Both the position numbers and the translations under genes were made by a program. From Pseudomonas shirazensis (GTDB lineage: Bacteria; Pseudomonadota; Gammaproteobacteria; Pseudomonadales; Pseudomonadaceae), in contig NZ_JABWRD020000002.1 in assembly GCF_014268785.2 (NCBI RefSeq), forward strand, positions 526,501 to 590,500: 64,000 nucleotides of DNA, read 5' to 3'. The notes under the pieces are model-generated. The model ran no database searches, was not told the origin of the DNA, and saw nothing but the letters and a program-made list of their open reading frames with translations. Within the stretch, counting starts at the first letter, position 1, and each line of letters begins with the position of its first letter. Shown piece by piece: positions 9,078 to 16,594 of the stretch.

Positions 9078-10292
9078 TCAGCGTTTGCCGGTAGACGGTA
9101 ACAATATTGCCAGCAGGCCAAACAGCGGCAGATACGAACAAAGCGCATACACGTATTCGATCCCGCGCAGGTCGGCCACATAGCCCAGCAGCGCCGCGCC
9201 GATGCCGCCAAAGCCGAACATCAGGCCGAAGAAAATCCCGGCGATCATGCCAACATTGCCCGGCACCAGCTCTTGGGCGTAAACGACGATGGCCGAGAAT
9301 GCCGAAGCGAGGATAAAGCCGATCACCACACTGAGGATGGTGGTCCAGAACTGATCGGCATACGGCAGCGCCAGGGTGAACGGCGCCACACCGAGAATCG
9401 AGAACCAGATCACCGCCTTGCGCCCGAAGCGGTCGCCAATCGGCCCGCCAAAGAACGTCCCCGCCGCCACTGCGCCAAGGAACAGGAACAGGTGCAACTG
9501 CGAGCTGGCCACCGAAACGTCGAACTTCTCGATCAGGTAGAAGGTGAAATAGCTGGTGAAGCTGGCCATGTAGAAGTACTTGGAAAACACCAGCAAGCCC
9601 AGCACCACCAATGCACCAATCACGCGCTGGCGCGACAGGCCATGGGTCGCTTCTACCGCCTTGCGCGCCTTGGCCTGGTTGAGGTGCTCCTTGTACCAGC
9701 GGCGCAGCAGCAGGGTTACGCCGAAGAAGAACAAGCCAGCCAGGCCAAACCAGGCGACATGGGTCTGGCCGAACGGAATGACGATCGCTGCTGCCAGCAG
9801 CGGGCCCAGCGCCGAGCCGGCATTACCGCCGACCTGGAAGGTCGACTGGGCCAGGCCAAAGCGCCCACCTGAAGCCAACCGGGCAATCCGCGATGTCTCG
9901 GGGTGGAATGCTGACGAACCGATGCCGACCAGCGCCGAAGCCACCAGAATCATCGGGAAGCTGCCAACAAATGCCAGCAACACGATCCCGACCAAGGTGC
10001 ACAGGGTGCCCAGCGGTAGCAGATTCGGCGTCGGCCGCTTGTCGGTGAAAAAGCCCACCCACGGCTGCAACAGCGACGCAGTGATCTGGAACGTCAGAGT
10101 GATCAGGCCGATCTGGGCAAAGCTCAAGTTGTAATTGGCCTTGAGCATTGGGTAGATCGCCGGCAGCACGGCCTGGATCAGGTCGTTGATCAGGTGCGCC
10201 AGCGCACAGAAGCCGATGATGCGCATCACCAGAGGGTTGGTACCTGAAGCCGTAGTTGCGCTGGAGGTGGTTTGAGAACTGCTGATGGCCAT
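9078..10292 (-). CDS. MFS efflux protein, fosmidomycin-resistance (Fsr) family
   Basis: Inner-membrane exporter of about 404 residues. Diagnostic Fsr-type segments are LAHLINDLIQAVLPAIYPML, GFFTDKRPTP and VGIGSSAFHPETSRIARLAS, followed by STFQVGGNAGSALGPLLAA. The start is taken at MAISSSQTTS; an in-frame TTG at 10340 is less likely. It lies upstream of the Fur-box receptor on the same strand (the receptor has its own box), and divergent from an orphan FecR-like gene. The family exports fosmidomycin and other small molecules; export of a siderophore or metal chelate is an inference from context only. Confidence 0.85.
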   Translation of the reverse strand: MAISSSQTTSSATTASGTNPLVMRIIGFCALAHLINDLIQAVLPAIYPMLKANYNLSFAQIGLITLTFQITASLLQPWVGFFTDKRPTPNLLPLGTLCTLVGIVLLAFVGSFPMILVASALVGIGSSAFHPETSRIARLASGGRFGLAQSTFQVGGNAGSALGPLLAAAIVIPFGQTHVAWFGLAGLFFFGVTLLLRRWYKEHLNQAKARKAVEATHGLSRQRVIGALVVLGLLVFSKYFYMASFTSYFTFYLIEKFDVSVASSQLHLFLFLGAVAAGTFFGGPIGDRFGRKAVIWFSILGVAPFTLALPYADQFWTTILSVVIGFILASAFSAIVVYAQELVPGNVGMIAGIFFGLMFGFGGIGAALLGYVADLRGIEYVYALCSYLPLFGLLAILLPSTGKR

Positions 10293-10385
10293 GGGCTCGA
10301 CATCCGTCCGCGGGTTTGGGATCCGATTATCGGGAAACAAATCGATACATAGCTAGCTTTTTTACCATCGGTCCGACACACACTT

Positions 10386-10404
10386 GCAAATGGTTCTCAA
10401 TATA
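10386..10404. promoter_or_regulatory. Fur-box-like site in the divergent MFS/FecR intergenic region
   Basis: On the minus strand the site reads TATATTGAGAACCATTTGC and matches the Fur consensus at about 13 of 19 positions. It contains the same TTGAGAACCATT core found before the ECF sigma gene. It is placed to control the FecR-like gene, the divergent MFS gene, or both. Confidence 0.5.
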
Positions 10405-10473
10405 ATTAGCATCCATGGCACATTGCCCCACTCCCTTTCGCCGCTTCCGCCTCACCTGCGAGCCGACCGATCA

Positions 10474-11409
10474 ATGAACCCGATGCCCGCCCAGCAGCCC
10501 ACGCCCGACGCCGATCGCGAGGCACTGGAGTGGTTTTCCATGCTCCGTCAGCCAGGCTGCGATGGGCTGCAGCGGCAGGCGTTCGCCACGTGGCAGCAGC
10601 AGGACCCAGCCAACGCCCGCGCCTACGCTGAGCTGGAAGCCTACTGGCAGCAACTCACTCCGCCTCCAGCAAGGCCGCGCCCGCGTCAGTTGCAAACCCG
10701 CCGCAGCTATCTCGGCAAAACCCTCGCCGCGCTGTTTCTGTTGATCCTCGCCGCCCTTGCCTATCTGTATTGGCCGTTGATGCAGCGCCTGGCCAGTGAA
10801 CTGCACACCGCCAGCGGCGAGCGCCGCAGTGTGCGCCTGGCCGACGGTTCAACGATGCACCTGGACAGCGCCAGCGCGATGAACGCCGACCTGCGCGGGC
10901 GCACTCGCCAGTTGCAACTGGTGCAAGGTCAGGTTTCGCTCGAAGTGGTGCTCGATGGCCGCGCCCTGGAAGTGCAGGTCGGCCAGGCGCGCATTCAGGT
11001 CTATGGCACTCGCCTGATGATCGCCCGCAGCGGCCAACATGATGAACTGGTCGTGCTCAACGGCAAAGCCATGATCATTCAAGGCGGCGATCAACGCCTG
11101 CTCTCGGCCGGCGAACGGGTAACCTTCACCGAACAGCGCATCGACCCTGTGCAAAAAGTCGACGTGGAGCGCGTCGAGGCCTGGCGCAGCGGGCACTTGC
11201 AGGTCAAGGATCAGCCCCTGGCCAGCGTGCTCGAGCGCCTGGCCGGCTATCAAGGGCAGCGCGTCTGGCTGATGGATGAGCAAACCGCTTATCGCCGGGT
11301 CAGCGGTGATTTCAACCTCGACCGCGCCCAGGCCAGCCTCGATCAGCTCGCCGCCGAGCAGCAATTGCAGCTGTATAGCCTGTTCGGCCAGTGGCTGATC
11401 GCCCGCTGA
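10474..11409 (+). CDS. Orphan FecR-like membrane regulator
   Basis: About 311 residues with FecR layout: an N-terminal domain (REALEWFSMLRQPGCDGLQR, AFATWQQQDPANARAYAELE), one membrane span (LAALFLLILAALAYLYW), a periplasmic FecR domain (RRSVRLADGSTMHLDSASAM) and a C-terminal STN-like region (ASVLERLAGYQGQRVWLMDE). Unusually, no ECF sigma gene precedes it; the neighbour is a divergent Fsr-type exporter. It may act on a sigma factor encoded elsewhere or have lost its partner. The start at MNPMPAQQPT fits the family better than an in-frame TTG at 10384. Confidence 0.85.
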   Translation: MNPMPAQQPTPDADREALEWFSMLRQPGCDGLQRQAFATWQQQDPANARAYAELEAYWQQLTPPPARPRPRQLQTRRSYLGKTLAALFLLILAALAYLYWPLMQRLASELHTASGERRSVRLADGSTMHLDSASAMNADLRGRTRQLQLVQGQVSLEVVLDGRALEVQVGQARIQVYGTRLMIARSGQHDELVVLNGKAMIIQGGDQRLLSAGERVTFTEQRIDPVQKVDVERVEAWRSGHLQVKDQPLASVLERLAGYQGQRVWLMDEQTAYRRVSGDFNLDRAQASLDQLAAEQQLQLYSLFGQWLIAR

Positions 11410-11465
11410 AACCGCACTCGCAGGCTAAGCGGTTGAAACCGTGTAAATTTTTTTTGATCCGGGTG

Positions 11466-11494
11466 TTGACAGAGGGGCGTCTGAAGCGAATAAT
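11466..11494 (+). promoter_or_regulatory. Sigma-70 promoter of tRNA-Met
   Basis: A perfect -35 TTGACA (11466-11471), a 17-bp spacer and an AATAAT -10 element (11489-11494) end 11 bp before the tRNA. The GC-rich gap after the -10 fits a stringent stable-RNA promoter. Confidence 0.75.
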
Positions 11495-11505
11495 GCGCGC
11501 CAGTT

Positions 11506-11582
11506 GGCTACATAGCTCAGTTGGTTAGAGCATAGCATTCATAATGCTGGGGTCCGGGGTTCAAGTCCCTGTGTAGCCACCA
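11506..11582 (+). tRNA. tRNA-Met (elongator, anticodon CAT)
   Basis: A 77-nt cloverleaf with encoded CCA: acceptor GGCTACA/TGTAGCC, D-arm GCTCAGTTGGTTAGAGC, anticodon stem TAGCA/TGCTG around TTCATAA with CAT at 11540-11542, and a T-loop TTCAAGT. The body resembles elongator tRNA-Met rather than initiator (acceptor position 1 is paired) or tRNA-Ile2. Confidence 0.95.
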
Positions 11583-11588
11583 CCCTTC

Positions 11589-11622
11589 AGATCTACAGAT
11601 TTCTCACGAGGTCTGTAGATCT
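11589..11622. repeat. Perfect 11-bp inverted repeat downstream of the tRNA
   Basis: AGATCTACAGA and TCTGTAGATCT are separated by 12 nt and begin 7 nt after the tRNA CCA end. The hairpin could be an RNA-processing structure; it lies ahead of the real terminator. Confidence 0.7.
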
Positions 11623-11628
11623 AACAAG

Positions 11629-11655
11629 AAGCCCGCCTAGTGCGGGCTTTCTTGT
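11629..11655 (+). terminator. Rho-independent terminator of the tRNA transcript
   Basis: An 8-bp stem AAGCCCGC/GCGGGCTT (11629-11636 and 11642-11649) with a 5-nt loop is followed by TCTTGTTT. Confidence 0.85.
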
Positions 11656-11699
11656 TTCTGGCGTTCTGTCCTTGAATCGCCCTGCAACCTCTCTCCGTA

Positions 11700-11925
11700 T
11701 TCCTCGGGGGAAAATTTCCCTGCCAGCGGCCAATTGCGCGCGCCCGCCGGGTTTATCGCGGATGGCTCGGCGTATCACCTGCTCAGCCCGCAGGCGTTTC
11801 TGCCCGGCTGCAAGCGCCAGCGCTTTGCCGACTGGGTGCGCTGCCAATCTCAGGCCTGCCTGGCTCAGCTGGGCCTGATACAGAACGACGAGCCGGCTTT
11901 GCCATCACCGCCCCAGGTGCGGTAA
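11700..11925 (+). pseudogene. Possible C-terminal gene remnant next to tRNA-Met
   Basis: One forward frame encodes a protein-like tail (segments SAYHLLSPQAFLPGCKRQRF and ADWVRCQSQACLAQLGL) that closes with a stop codon at 11923-11925. It has no convincing start or ribosome site and overlaps the end of the facing peptidase gene. I do not recognise the family. The position just past a tRNA 3' end would suit a leftover of an integrated element, but no duplicated tRNA 3' end is seen in the window. Confidence 0.25.
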
Positions 11926-12449
11926 CCGGCGGTGTCGATATGAATCCGCCCCGACGGATAGCGGCCCAGGCCCATGCTCCAGGCCTGGCCATGCTGCTGC
12001 CAGAAGCGGCACAACGGATTGGGGTCAGCCCATGCCGGCAGTAACAGATCGACCGCAAAAGCCCGCGTGTGAGCGCTCGCCACCGCACCGCCAGCACAGG
12101 CGTTGAGCTGCGGATCGCGGTACGCCGAGACCACCTCGAACTGGCGCAGAACACCCTGCTCACCCAGCCTTTGCAGCAACGCCAGCGTCGAGCGCACTGC
12201 CGGCCACTGCGCTGCCGGCGGCACCGCGAACGGCGAGGCACGACACTGGCGCCAGTCCGACGCCGAGCGCAGCAATTGATGAATCGGCACCACGCCATAC
12301 AGCCGCGCCTCGACCAGCATCTCGCGAAACGGCCGAGTCTGATGGTCGCCGGCCCACTGGGCGAACATCCACAGGTCGCGCGGGTCGGCCTGAGCAACAC
12401 TGGCGATGCTCAAGCCAGTTGCACAGAGCAGCATCCTTGCAGTTTTCAT
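11865..12449 (-). CDS. Exported M15-type peptidase (D-Ala-D-Ala carboxypeptidase-like)
   Basis: 194 residues with a signal peptide (MKTARMLLCATGLSIASVAQ, cleavage near AQA). The M15A zinc-site pattern is visible: SAYRDPQLNACAGG, then SAHTRAFAVDLLLP (His and Asp ligands), and a C-terminal GRIHIDTAGYRTWGG supplying the second His. It would trim peptidoglycan stem peptides in the periplasm. A GAGGTGA ribosome site precedes the ATG. It is encoded opposite the tRNA gene. Confidence 0.75.
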   Translation of the reverse strand: MKTARMLLCATGLSIASVAQADPRDLWMFAQWAGDHQTRPFREMLVEARLYGVVPIHQLLRSASDWRQCRASPFAVPPAAQWPAVRSTLALLQRLGEQGVLRQFEVVSAYRDPQLNACAGGAVASAHTRAFAVDLLLPAWADPNPLCRFWQQHGQAWSMGLGRYPSGRIHIDTAGYRTWGGDGKAGSSFCIRPS

Positions 12450-12495
12450 TGCTCACCTCTTCAGCCAGTTGGCGGCTACTGGCTTAGAGTTAAGC

Positions 12496-13134
12496 CTACT
12501 CCTGCGGGCGCAGGCGGTATTGCGGCGGCAATTGGGCAAAGCCGCTGATGGTGGTGTCCAGGCTCTTCCAGCGGCCATCCTTGATGCCATAGATGCAACC
12601 ATGGATAGACAGCTCCTGACCGCGATGCCAGGCGTTCTGGATGATGCTGGTGTGGGCAACGTTGGCCACCTGCTGGATCACGTTCAGCTCGCACATGCGG
12701 TCGACACGCGCCTCGTCCGTGTCGAGCTTGGCCAGCTCACCGCGTTTTTCGTAGTAGAGGTCACGAATCGAGCGCAGCCAGCCGTCGATCAGTCCGAGTT
12801 GACGGTCCTGCATGGCCGCGCGCACGCCGCCGCAGCCATAGTGGCCGGTGACCAGGATGTGTTTGACCTTGAGCACTTCGACCGCGTACTGAATCACCGA
12901 CAGGCAGTTAAGGTCGGTGTGCAGCACCACGTTGGCGACGTTGCGGTGGACGAACAGATCGCCCGGCAGCATGCCGACGATCTCGTTGGCCGGCACGCGT
13001 GCGTCGGAGCAGCCGATCCAGAGAAACTCCGGCGTCTGCTGACGGGCCAGCTTGGCGAAGAAGTCCGGGTCACGCTGGGTGATCGCGTCAGCCCAGCGCT
13101 CGTTGTTGTCGATCAGTTCCTGCAGGTCGTGCAT
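12496..13134 (-). CDS. can: Beta-class carbonic anhydrase
   Basis: Cytoplasmic zinc enzyme interconverting CO2 and bicarbonate. The zinc-site motifs are intact: CSDARVPANEIVG (Cys and the Asp-Arg dyad) and HYGCGGVRAA (His and Cys). At 212 residues it matches the E. coli Can subtype. The ribosome site GAGG lies upstream of the ATG. It is probably transcribed alone or after the rimI pair, 51 bp upstream. Confidence 0.93.
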   Translation of the reverse strand: MHDLQELIDNNERWADAITQRDPDFFAKLARQQTPEFLWIGCSDARVPANEIVGMLPGDLFVHRNVANVVLHTDLNCLSVIQYAVEVLKVKHILVTGHYGCGGVRAAMQDRQLGLIDGWLRSIRDLYYEKRGELAKLDTDEARVDRMCELNVIQQVANVAHTSIIQNAWHRGQELSIHGCIYGIKDGRWKSLDTTISGFAQLPPQYRLRPQE

Positions 13135-13185
13135 GGTCTTGCCTCATCAGGTTATGCCTGTGTGACTGGACCTGACGGCGCAAGG

Positions 13186-13641
13186 TCACTCGTCGAACAG
13201 GGTGCAGGCCATTACCAGGGCATCTTCGCGACCACCGGCCATTGGATAGTAGTCGCGGCGCCGGCCAATCTCGTTGAAGCCGAAGCGTTCATACAGACGA
13301 TAGGCCGACTGGTTGCTCGCGCGCAGCTCGAGGAAGCACTCGCGGCCATTGAGCTTGTAGGCCTCGGCCATGAGTTTTTCCAGCAGGCGCAGGCCCAGGC
13401 CGCGGCCCTGGTTTTCCGGTTTTACGGTGATGTTGAGCAGGTGCGCTTCGTCGATGATCACGTTGATCACACCATGACCCACCTGCTGGGCGCCATCGAA
13501 CATCAACCAGATCTGGTATGACTTGAGCGCATCCAGAAAAATCCCGCGGGTCCAGGGATGGCTGAACGCGGCGTACTCGATCTTCAGCACCGCATCCAGG
13601 TCCGCCTCGGTCATCGGGCGGAAACTGATCGAATCACTCAT
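13186..13641 (-). CDS. rimI: Ribosomal-protein S18 alanine N-acetyltransferase
   Basis: GNAT acetyltransferase of 151 residues. The acetyl-CoA loop appears as VKPENQGRGLGLRLLEKLM, and the RimI-type C-terminal signature as ELRASNQSAYRLYERFGF followed by RRDYYP. It would acetylate the N-terminus of ribosomal protein S18. Its ATG overlaps the stop of the upstream gene (ATGA), giving a holD-rimI operon as in enterobacteria. Confidence 0.92.
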   Translation of the reverse strand: MSDSISFRPMTEADLDAVLKIEYAAFSHPWTRGIFLDALKSYQIWLMFDGAQQVGHGVINVIIDEAHLLNITVKPENQGRGLGLRLLEKLMAEAYKLNGRECFLELRASNQSAYRLYERFGFNEIGRRRDYYPMAGGREDALVMACTLFDE

Positions 13642-14417
13642 TCAACGCTCTTCCAGCGCGCCATCAGCTGGCGCATCGCTTGCCAGACGTCCGCCTTGCG
13701 CTGCGGCTCGTCCATCAACAGTTCCAGGCCAGGCAGCGCCCAGGCAGTGCCCAGCGCTTCGACCTGCAGCTCTTGGTAATAGGCCGGTGCCTCGGCCTGG
13801 GCGGCAAAGCGCAGCGCCGGCAGGCCGATCAGCCACAGGCAGGTGCAGGGTGATTCTTCCAGGCGCGCCTGGATAAAGCCCTGGACGAAGTCACGCGCAG
13901 CCTCGGGGCCTTGGTCCATGTTGCCGCGTACCAGCAGCGGCCAACGGATCGGCTCGCCGATGATCTGCGGCGCATCCGGCAGGCCGGCGGCGCGGAGCAT
14001 GTCCTTGAGCAGCAGGTAGGATGGGTCGCGGCTCTGGAACGGCTGACCAGTGGCCAGCTCGACCAGCACCAGGCAACCGCCGGCGCGCAGTAACTGCAGG
14101 GCAAACCGTGGCGGTGGCACCGGCGCCGCACGGACCACTGGCTCAGCCTCGGTCTCGGCCGGCTTGGCCGCTGGCTTGACGCTGCTGGCTGGGCGCGGAA
14201 TCTCGATTTTCGGCCGTTCGATGCTGCGTGCCTGCGGCGCGACCGGTGCGGCGGCGGGCGCTGGCGCCAGGGCTTCGAGCTCGACTTCCTCGACCGGCGC
14301 CTGCGGCAGCAGCAGCTCGGGGCGCGACGGCGCGGCGAACGGCAGTTCGGCACGCGGCAGCCAGTGCACCACTTGCATGGCAGACAGGTAAGCGCGGCGG
14401 CGGGACTCGATCAGCAC
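13638..14417 (-). CDS. holD: Divergent psi subunit of DNA polymerase III (pseudomonad HolD)
   Basis: 259 residues, much longer than E. coli HolD. The N-terminus resembles the psi chi-binding peptide (RRRAYLSAMQVVHWLPRAEL). A proline/alanine-rich linker follows (about residues 45-100) and then a compact C-terminal domain (FALQLLRAGGCLVLVELATG). The holD-rimI gene order is that of E. coli, and pseudomonads are known to carry a cryptic, poorly conserved psi identified biochemically. Start is a GTG preceded by GGATGA. Automated annotation could easily read the Pro-rich linker as TonB-like; the context argues against that. Confidence 0.75.
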   Translation of the reverse strand: MLIESRRRAYLSAMQVVHWLPRAELPFAAPSRPELLLPQAPVEEVELEALAPAPAAAPVAPQARSIERPKIEIPRPASSVKPAAKPAETEAEPVVRAAPVPPPRFALQLLRAGGCLVLVELATGQPFQSRDPSYLLLKDMLRAAGLPDAPQIIGEPIRWPLLVRGNMDQGPEAARDFVQGFIQARLEESPCTCLWLIGLPALRFAAQAEAPAYYQELQVEALGTAWALPGLELLMDEPQRKADVWQAMRQLMARWKSVE

Positions 14418-14628
14418 AGCACGGTCATCCGGGAAAAGTCAGTCGCGCATTCTAACGCCGTTGACCGCCCCGCGCCGCTACAGGTTGGCGGAAATTTGCC
14501 AGCCGGCAAAACCCTGGGCCAACCCGGTAAATCCCTGACGCAATCTCATTACAGACCAAGGGGTGAATTCCTCCCCCCTGGATGCAGTACAATCGCCGGC
14601 TTTAATTTGGCAACGAGTCGACCCGCCA

Positions 14629-15897
14629 ATGATCGAACCCAAGCGCGTCCTGCGCGCCCTCGCCGAACACTGGGCATTGATCGAGCCGCTGTGTGAACGT
14701 TTCGACCAGGGCACATTGAGCCTGATCGAACTGCGCCAGCAACTCGGCCGCCAGCAGGTAGAAAGCACCCCGCAGGACATCACTCAGCTGCTCGATGTGT
14801 GGATCCGCCTGGATATTCTGGTACCGGTGGCAAAAAGCCCGAACCGCTTCGAGCTGAATGCGCAGATCCACGACTTCCTGGCCTACCTGCGCCGCGAGCA
14901 CCGGCTCGGCCTGTGCCTGGAAATCGAAGCCTATCTGCGCCATCTGGAGCGCTTGGCCGGGCATATTCAGGACGCATTCGACAACCGCGACAGCGACGAT
15001 CTGGCGCGCCAGCTGCGTTTGCTCGACATGCGCGTGCGCGACGTGTTGAAGAAACTCGACAACGACGAGCAGGCGCTGGTGGCCGTGGCCGAACGGGCCA
15101 AGACCAGCAACCGGCAGATCCCGCTGCGCCAGCGCTACGCCGAAGTACTGGCAACCTGGGACGAGTACGTCGAGCCGATGATCCAGCTGGTCAACGCCGA
15201 CGGTGCCTTCGAGCAAGGCGTGCGCAAGGTCGAGACGGTGCTGCTGCGCCTGCTCGGCGAGCAGGCGCGGCTCGGCCATCTGGTCGACGACGACATGCTC
15301 CTGCGCACCCATGCACGCATCCTCGAGATGCAGACCAGCGCCCAGCTGACCCTGCGCCATGCCCGCGAACTGCTGCTGCCGTTGCGCGAAGAAGCGCGCC
15401 GGCACAACGCCGTGACCCGTGGCGCGGCGCTGGCCCTGTCGGTGATCCGGCGCAAGGGCATCGATGCCGTGCCGCACGCGGCCATGCCGATGTTCACTCG
15501 ACCGCAAAGCACCTTTCTCGGCAGCGCCAGCCAGGTCGAGGCCTACGTTTACGCGCTGGCCCGCTTCGAGCCCAAGCCGGCGCGCTTCCCCAAGGCCCAC
15601 CGCACCGACAAGGGCCCGACGCCACGTGCCCCGCGCACGGTCAAGGAGATGCTCGAACGCTGTGCCAGCGCTCTGCCACTGCCCGACCTGATGGTCTGGC
15701 TGCTGGAGCAGGAGCCCGAAGGCGCCACCGACGAGCTGCTGTACTGGTTCTCGCGCCTGTCGCGCGAGAAGCGCTTCAGCCGCGAGCGCCTCGAACGGCG
15801 CGACTATCTCACCGCCGAACACCGGGTGAGCCTGCGCTCCTTCGCCCTGACCGAATCATCGCCTGCATCCACTGCGAGCCCAGCCAATGCATCTTGA
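14629..15897 (+). CDS. mksF: Condensin MksBEF kleisin subunit
   Basis: About 422 residues, predominantly helical, first gene of a three-gene operon whose order and overlaps match the pseudomonad mksF-mksE-mksB condensin. Visible segments include RVLRALAEHWALIEPLCERF (N-terminal winged helix) and a central helical region (RQLRLLDMRVRDVLKKLDND). As the kleisin it should bridge the MksB heads and bind MksE. The start MIEPKRVLRA is preferred over an in-frame GTG at 14563; neither has a strong ribosome site. It is divergent from the holD gene. Confidence 0.88.
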   Translation: MIEPKRVLRALAEHWALIEPLCERFDQGTLSLIELRQQLGRQQVESTPQDITQLLDVWIRLDILVPVAKSPNRFELNAQIHDFLAYLRREHRLGLCLEIEAYLRHLERLAGHIQDAFDNRDSDDLARQLRLLDMRVRDVLKKLDNDEQALVAVAERAKTSNRQIPLRQRYAEVLATWDEYVEPMIQLVNADGAFEQGVRKVETVLLRLLGEQARLGHLVDDDMLLRTHARILEMQTSAQLTLRHARELLLPLREEARRHNAVTRGAALALSVIRRKGIDAVPHAAMPMFTRPQSTFLGSASQVEAYVYALARFEPKPARFPKAHRTDKGPTPRAPRTVKEMLERCASALPLPDLMVWLLEQEPEGATDELLYWFSRLSREKRFSRERLERRDYLTAEHRVSLRSFALTESSPASTASPANAS

Positions 15898-16594
15898 TCT
15901 CTCCGAACTGTCCCAGCTCGCGCCGATCTTCCGCGAGCTGTTCAAAGGCTTCCACGTCAGCCGCCGCGACCCCGAGTTGTACGCCCAGCTGTCGAACTTC
16001 CAGGACCAGTACCGCACCCTGTTCAAGGCGCTTGGCTTCGAGCTGGTGTGCGATACCCGCGGTTTCTATTACTTCGTGCCAGAGCTGGCTGCTGCGCAGG
16101 TCAACAAGACCGCCCAGCGCCTGTCGCTGTTCACTTTCATCCTGGTTGAACACCTGGCTGACCAGGGCCGCGACCCGATCGCCGTGCTCGATGGCGGCAG
16201 CATCGGCCGTGATGAGCTGCCGTCGCTGCTGGAAAAGTACCGCGACCTGTTCATTCAGGCCGAAGTACAGACCGTCGACGAGCTTGAAGAAAAGATCCTC
16301 CGGCGCATGACCCAGCTGGGCTTCGCTCATGAAGAAGGCGGCATCTACCGTTTCCTGCCGCCGATGCACCGCTTCATCGATGTGTGCCTGTCGGTGCAGC
16401 AGGACCGCGACCTGGCCGCGACCCTGCACAGCGCCCTGCCACTGCCGGTACCGGTGCTGGCCGACGACGACAGCGCCGAACAACTCGACAGCACCGACGA
16501 CCCGCTCGACCTCAGCCCGTTTGCCGGCGACGAGAGCGAAGAAGATGCCCTTGCCCGCGCCATCCGCGAAGAGCAACAGGAGATTGACGCATGA
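15887..16594 (+). CDS. mksE: Condensin MksBEF KITE subunit
   Basis: 235 residues, overlapping the kleisin gene by 11 bp and the ATPase gene by 4 bp. It begins MHLDLSELSQLAPIFRELFK and contains winged-helix-like stretches (RLSLFTFILVEHLADQGRDP, LEEKILRRMTQLGFAHEEGG), ending in an acidic tail. In MukE/MksE proteins these bind the kleisin and help load the complex on DNA. The function is assigned chiefly from operon position and size. Confidence 0.87.
   Translation: MHLDLSELSQLAPIFRELFKGFHVSRRDPELYAQLSNFQDQYRTLFKALGFELVCDTRGFYYFVPELAAAQVNKTAQRLSLFTFILVEHLADQGRDPIAVLDGGSIGRDELPSLLEKYRDLFIQAEVQTVDELEEKILRRMTQLGFAHEEGGIYRFLPPMHRFIDVCLSVQQDRDLAATLHSALPLPVPVLADDDSAEQLDSTDDPLDLSPFAGDESEEDALARAIREEQQEIDA

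Noticed and set aside
11506..11582. tRNA-Ile2 (CAT anticodon modified to lysidine)
   Set aside because: Acceptor stem GGCTACA and the body resemble elongator tRNA-Met rather than tRNA-Ile2.
13638..14417. TonB-like energy transducer reading of the Pro-rich gene
   Set aside because: No N-terminal membrane helix and no TonB C-terminal domain; the rimI overlap and psi-like N-terminus fit HolD better.
14799..16310. 503-codon frame overlapping mksF
   Set aside because: Arg/Pro-rich out-of-frame shadow of mksF and mksE.
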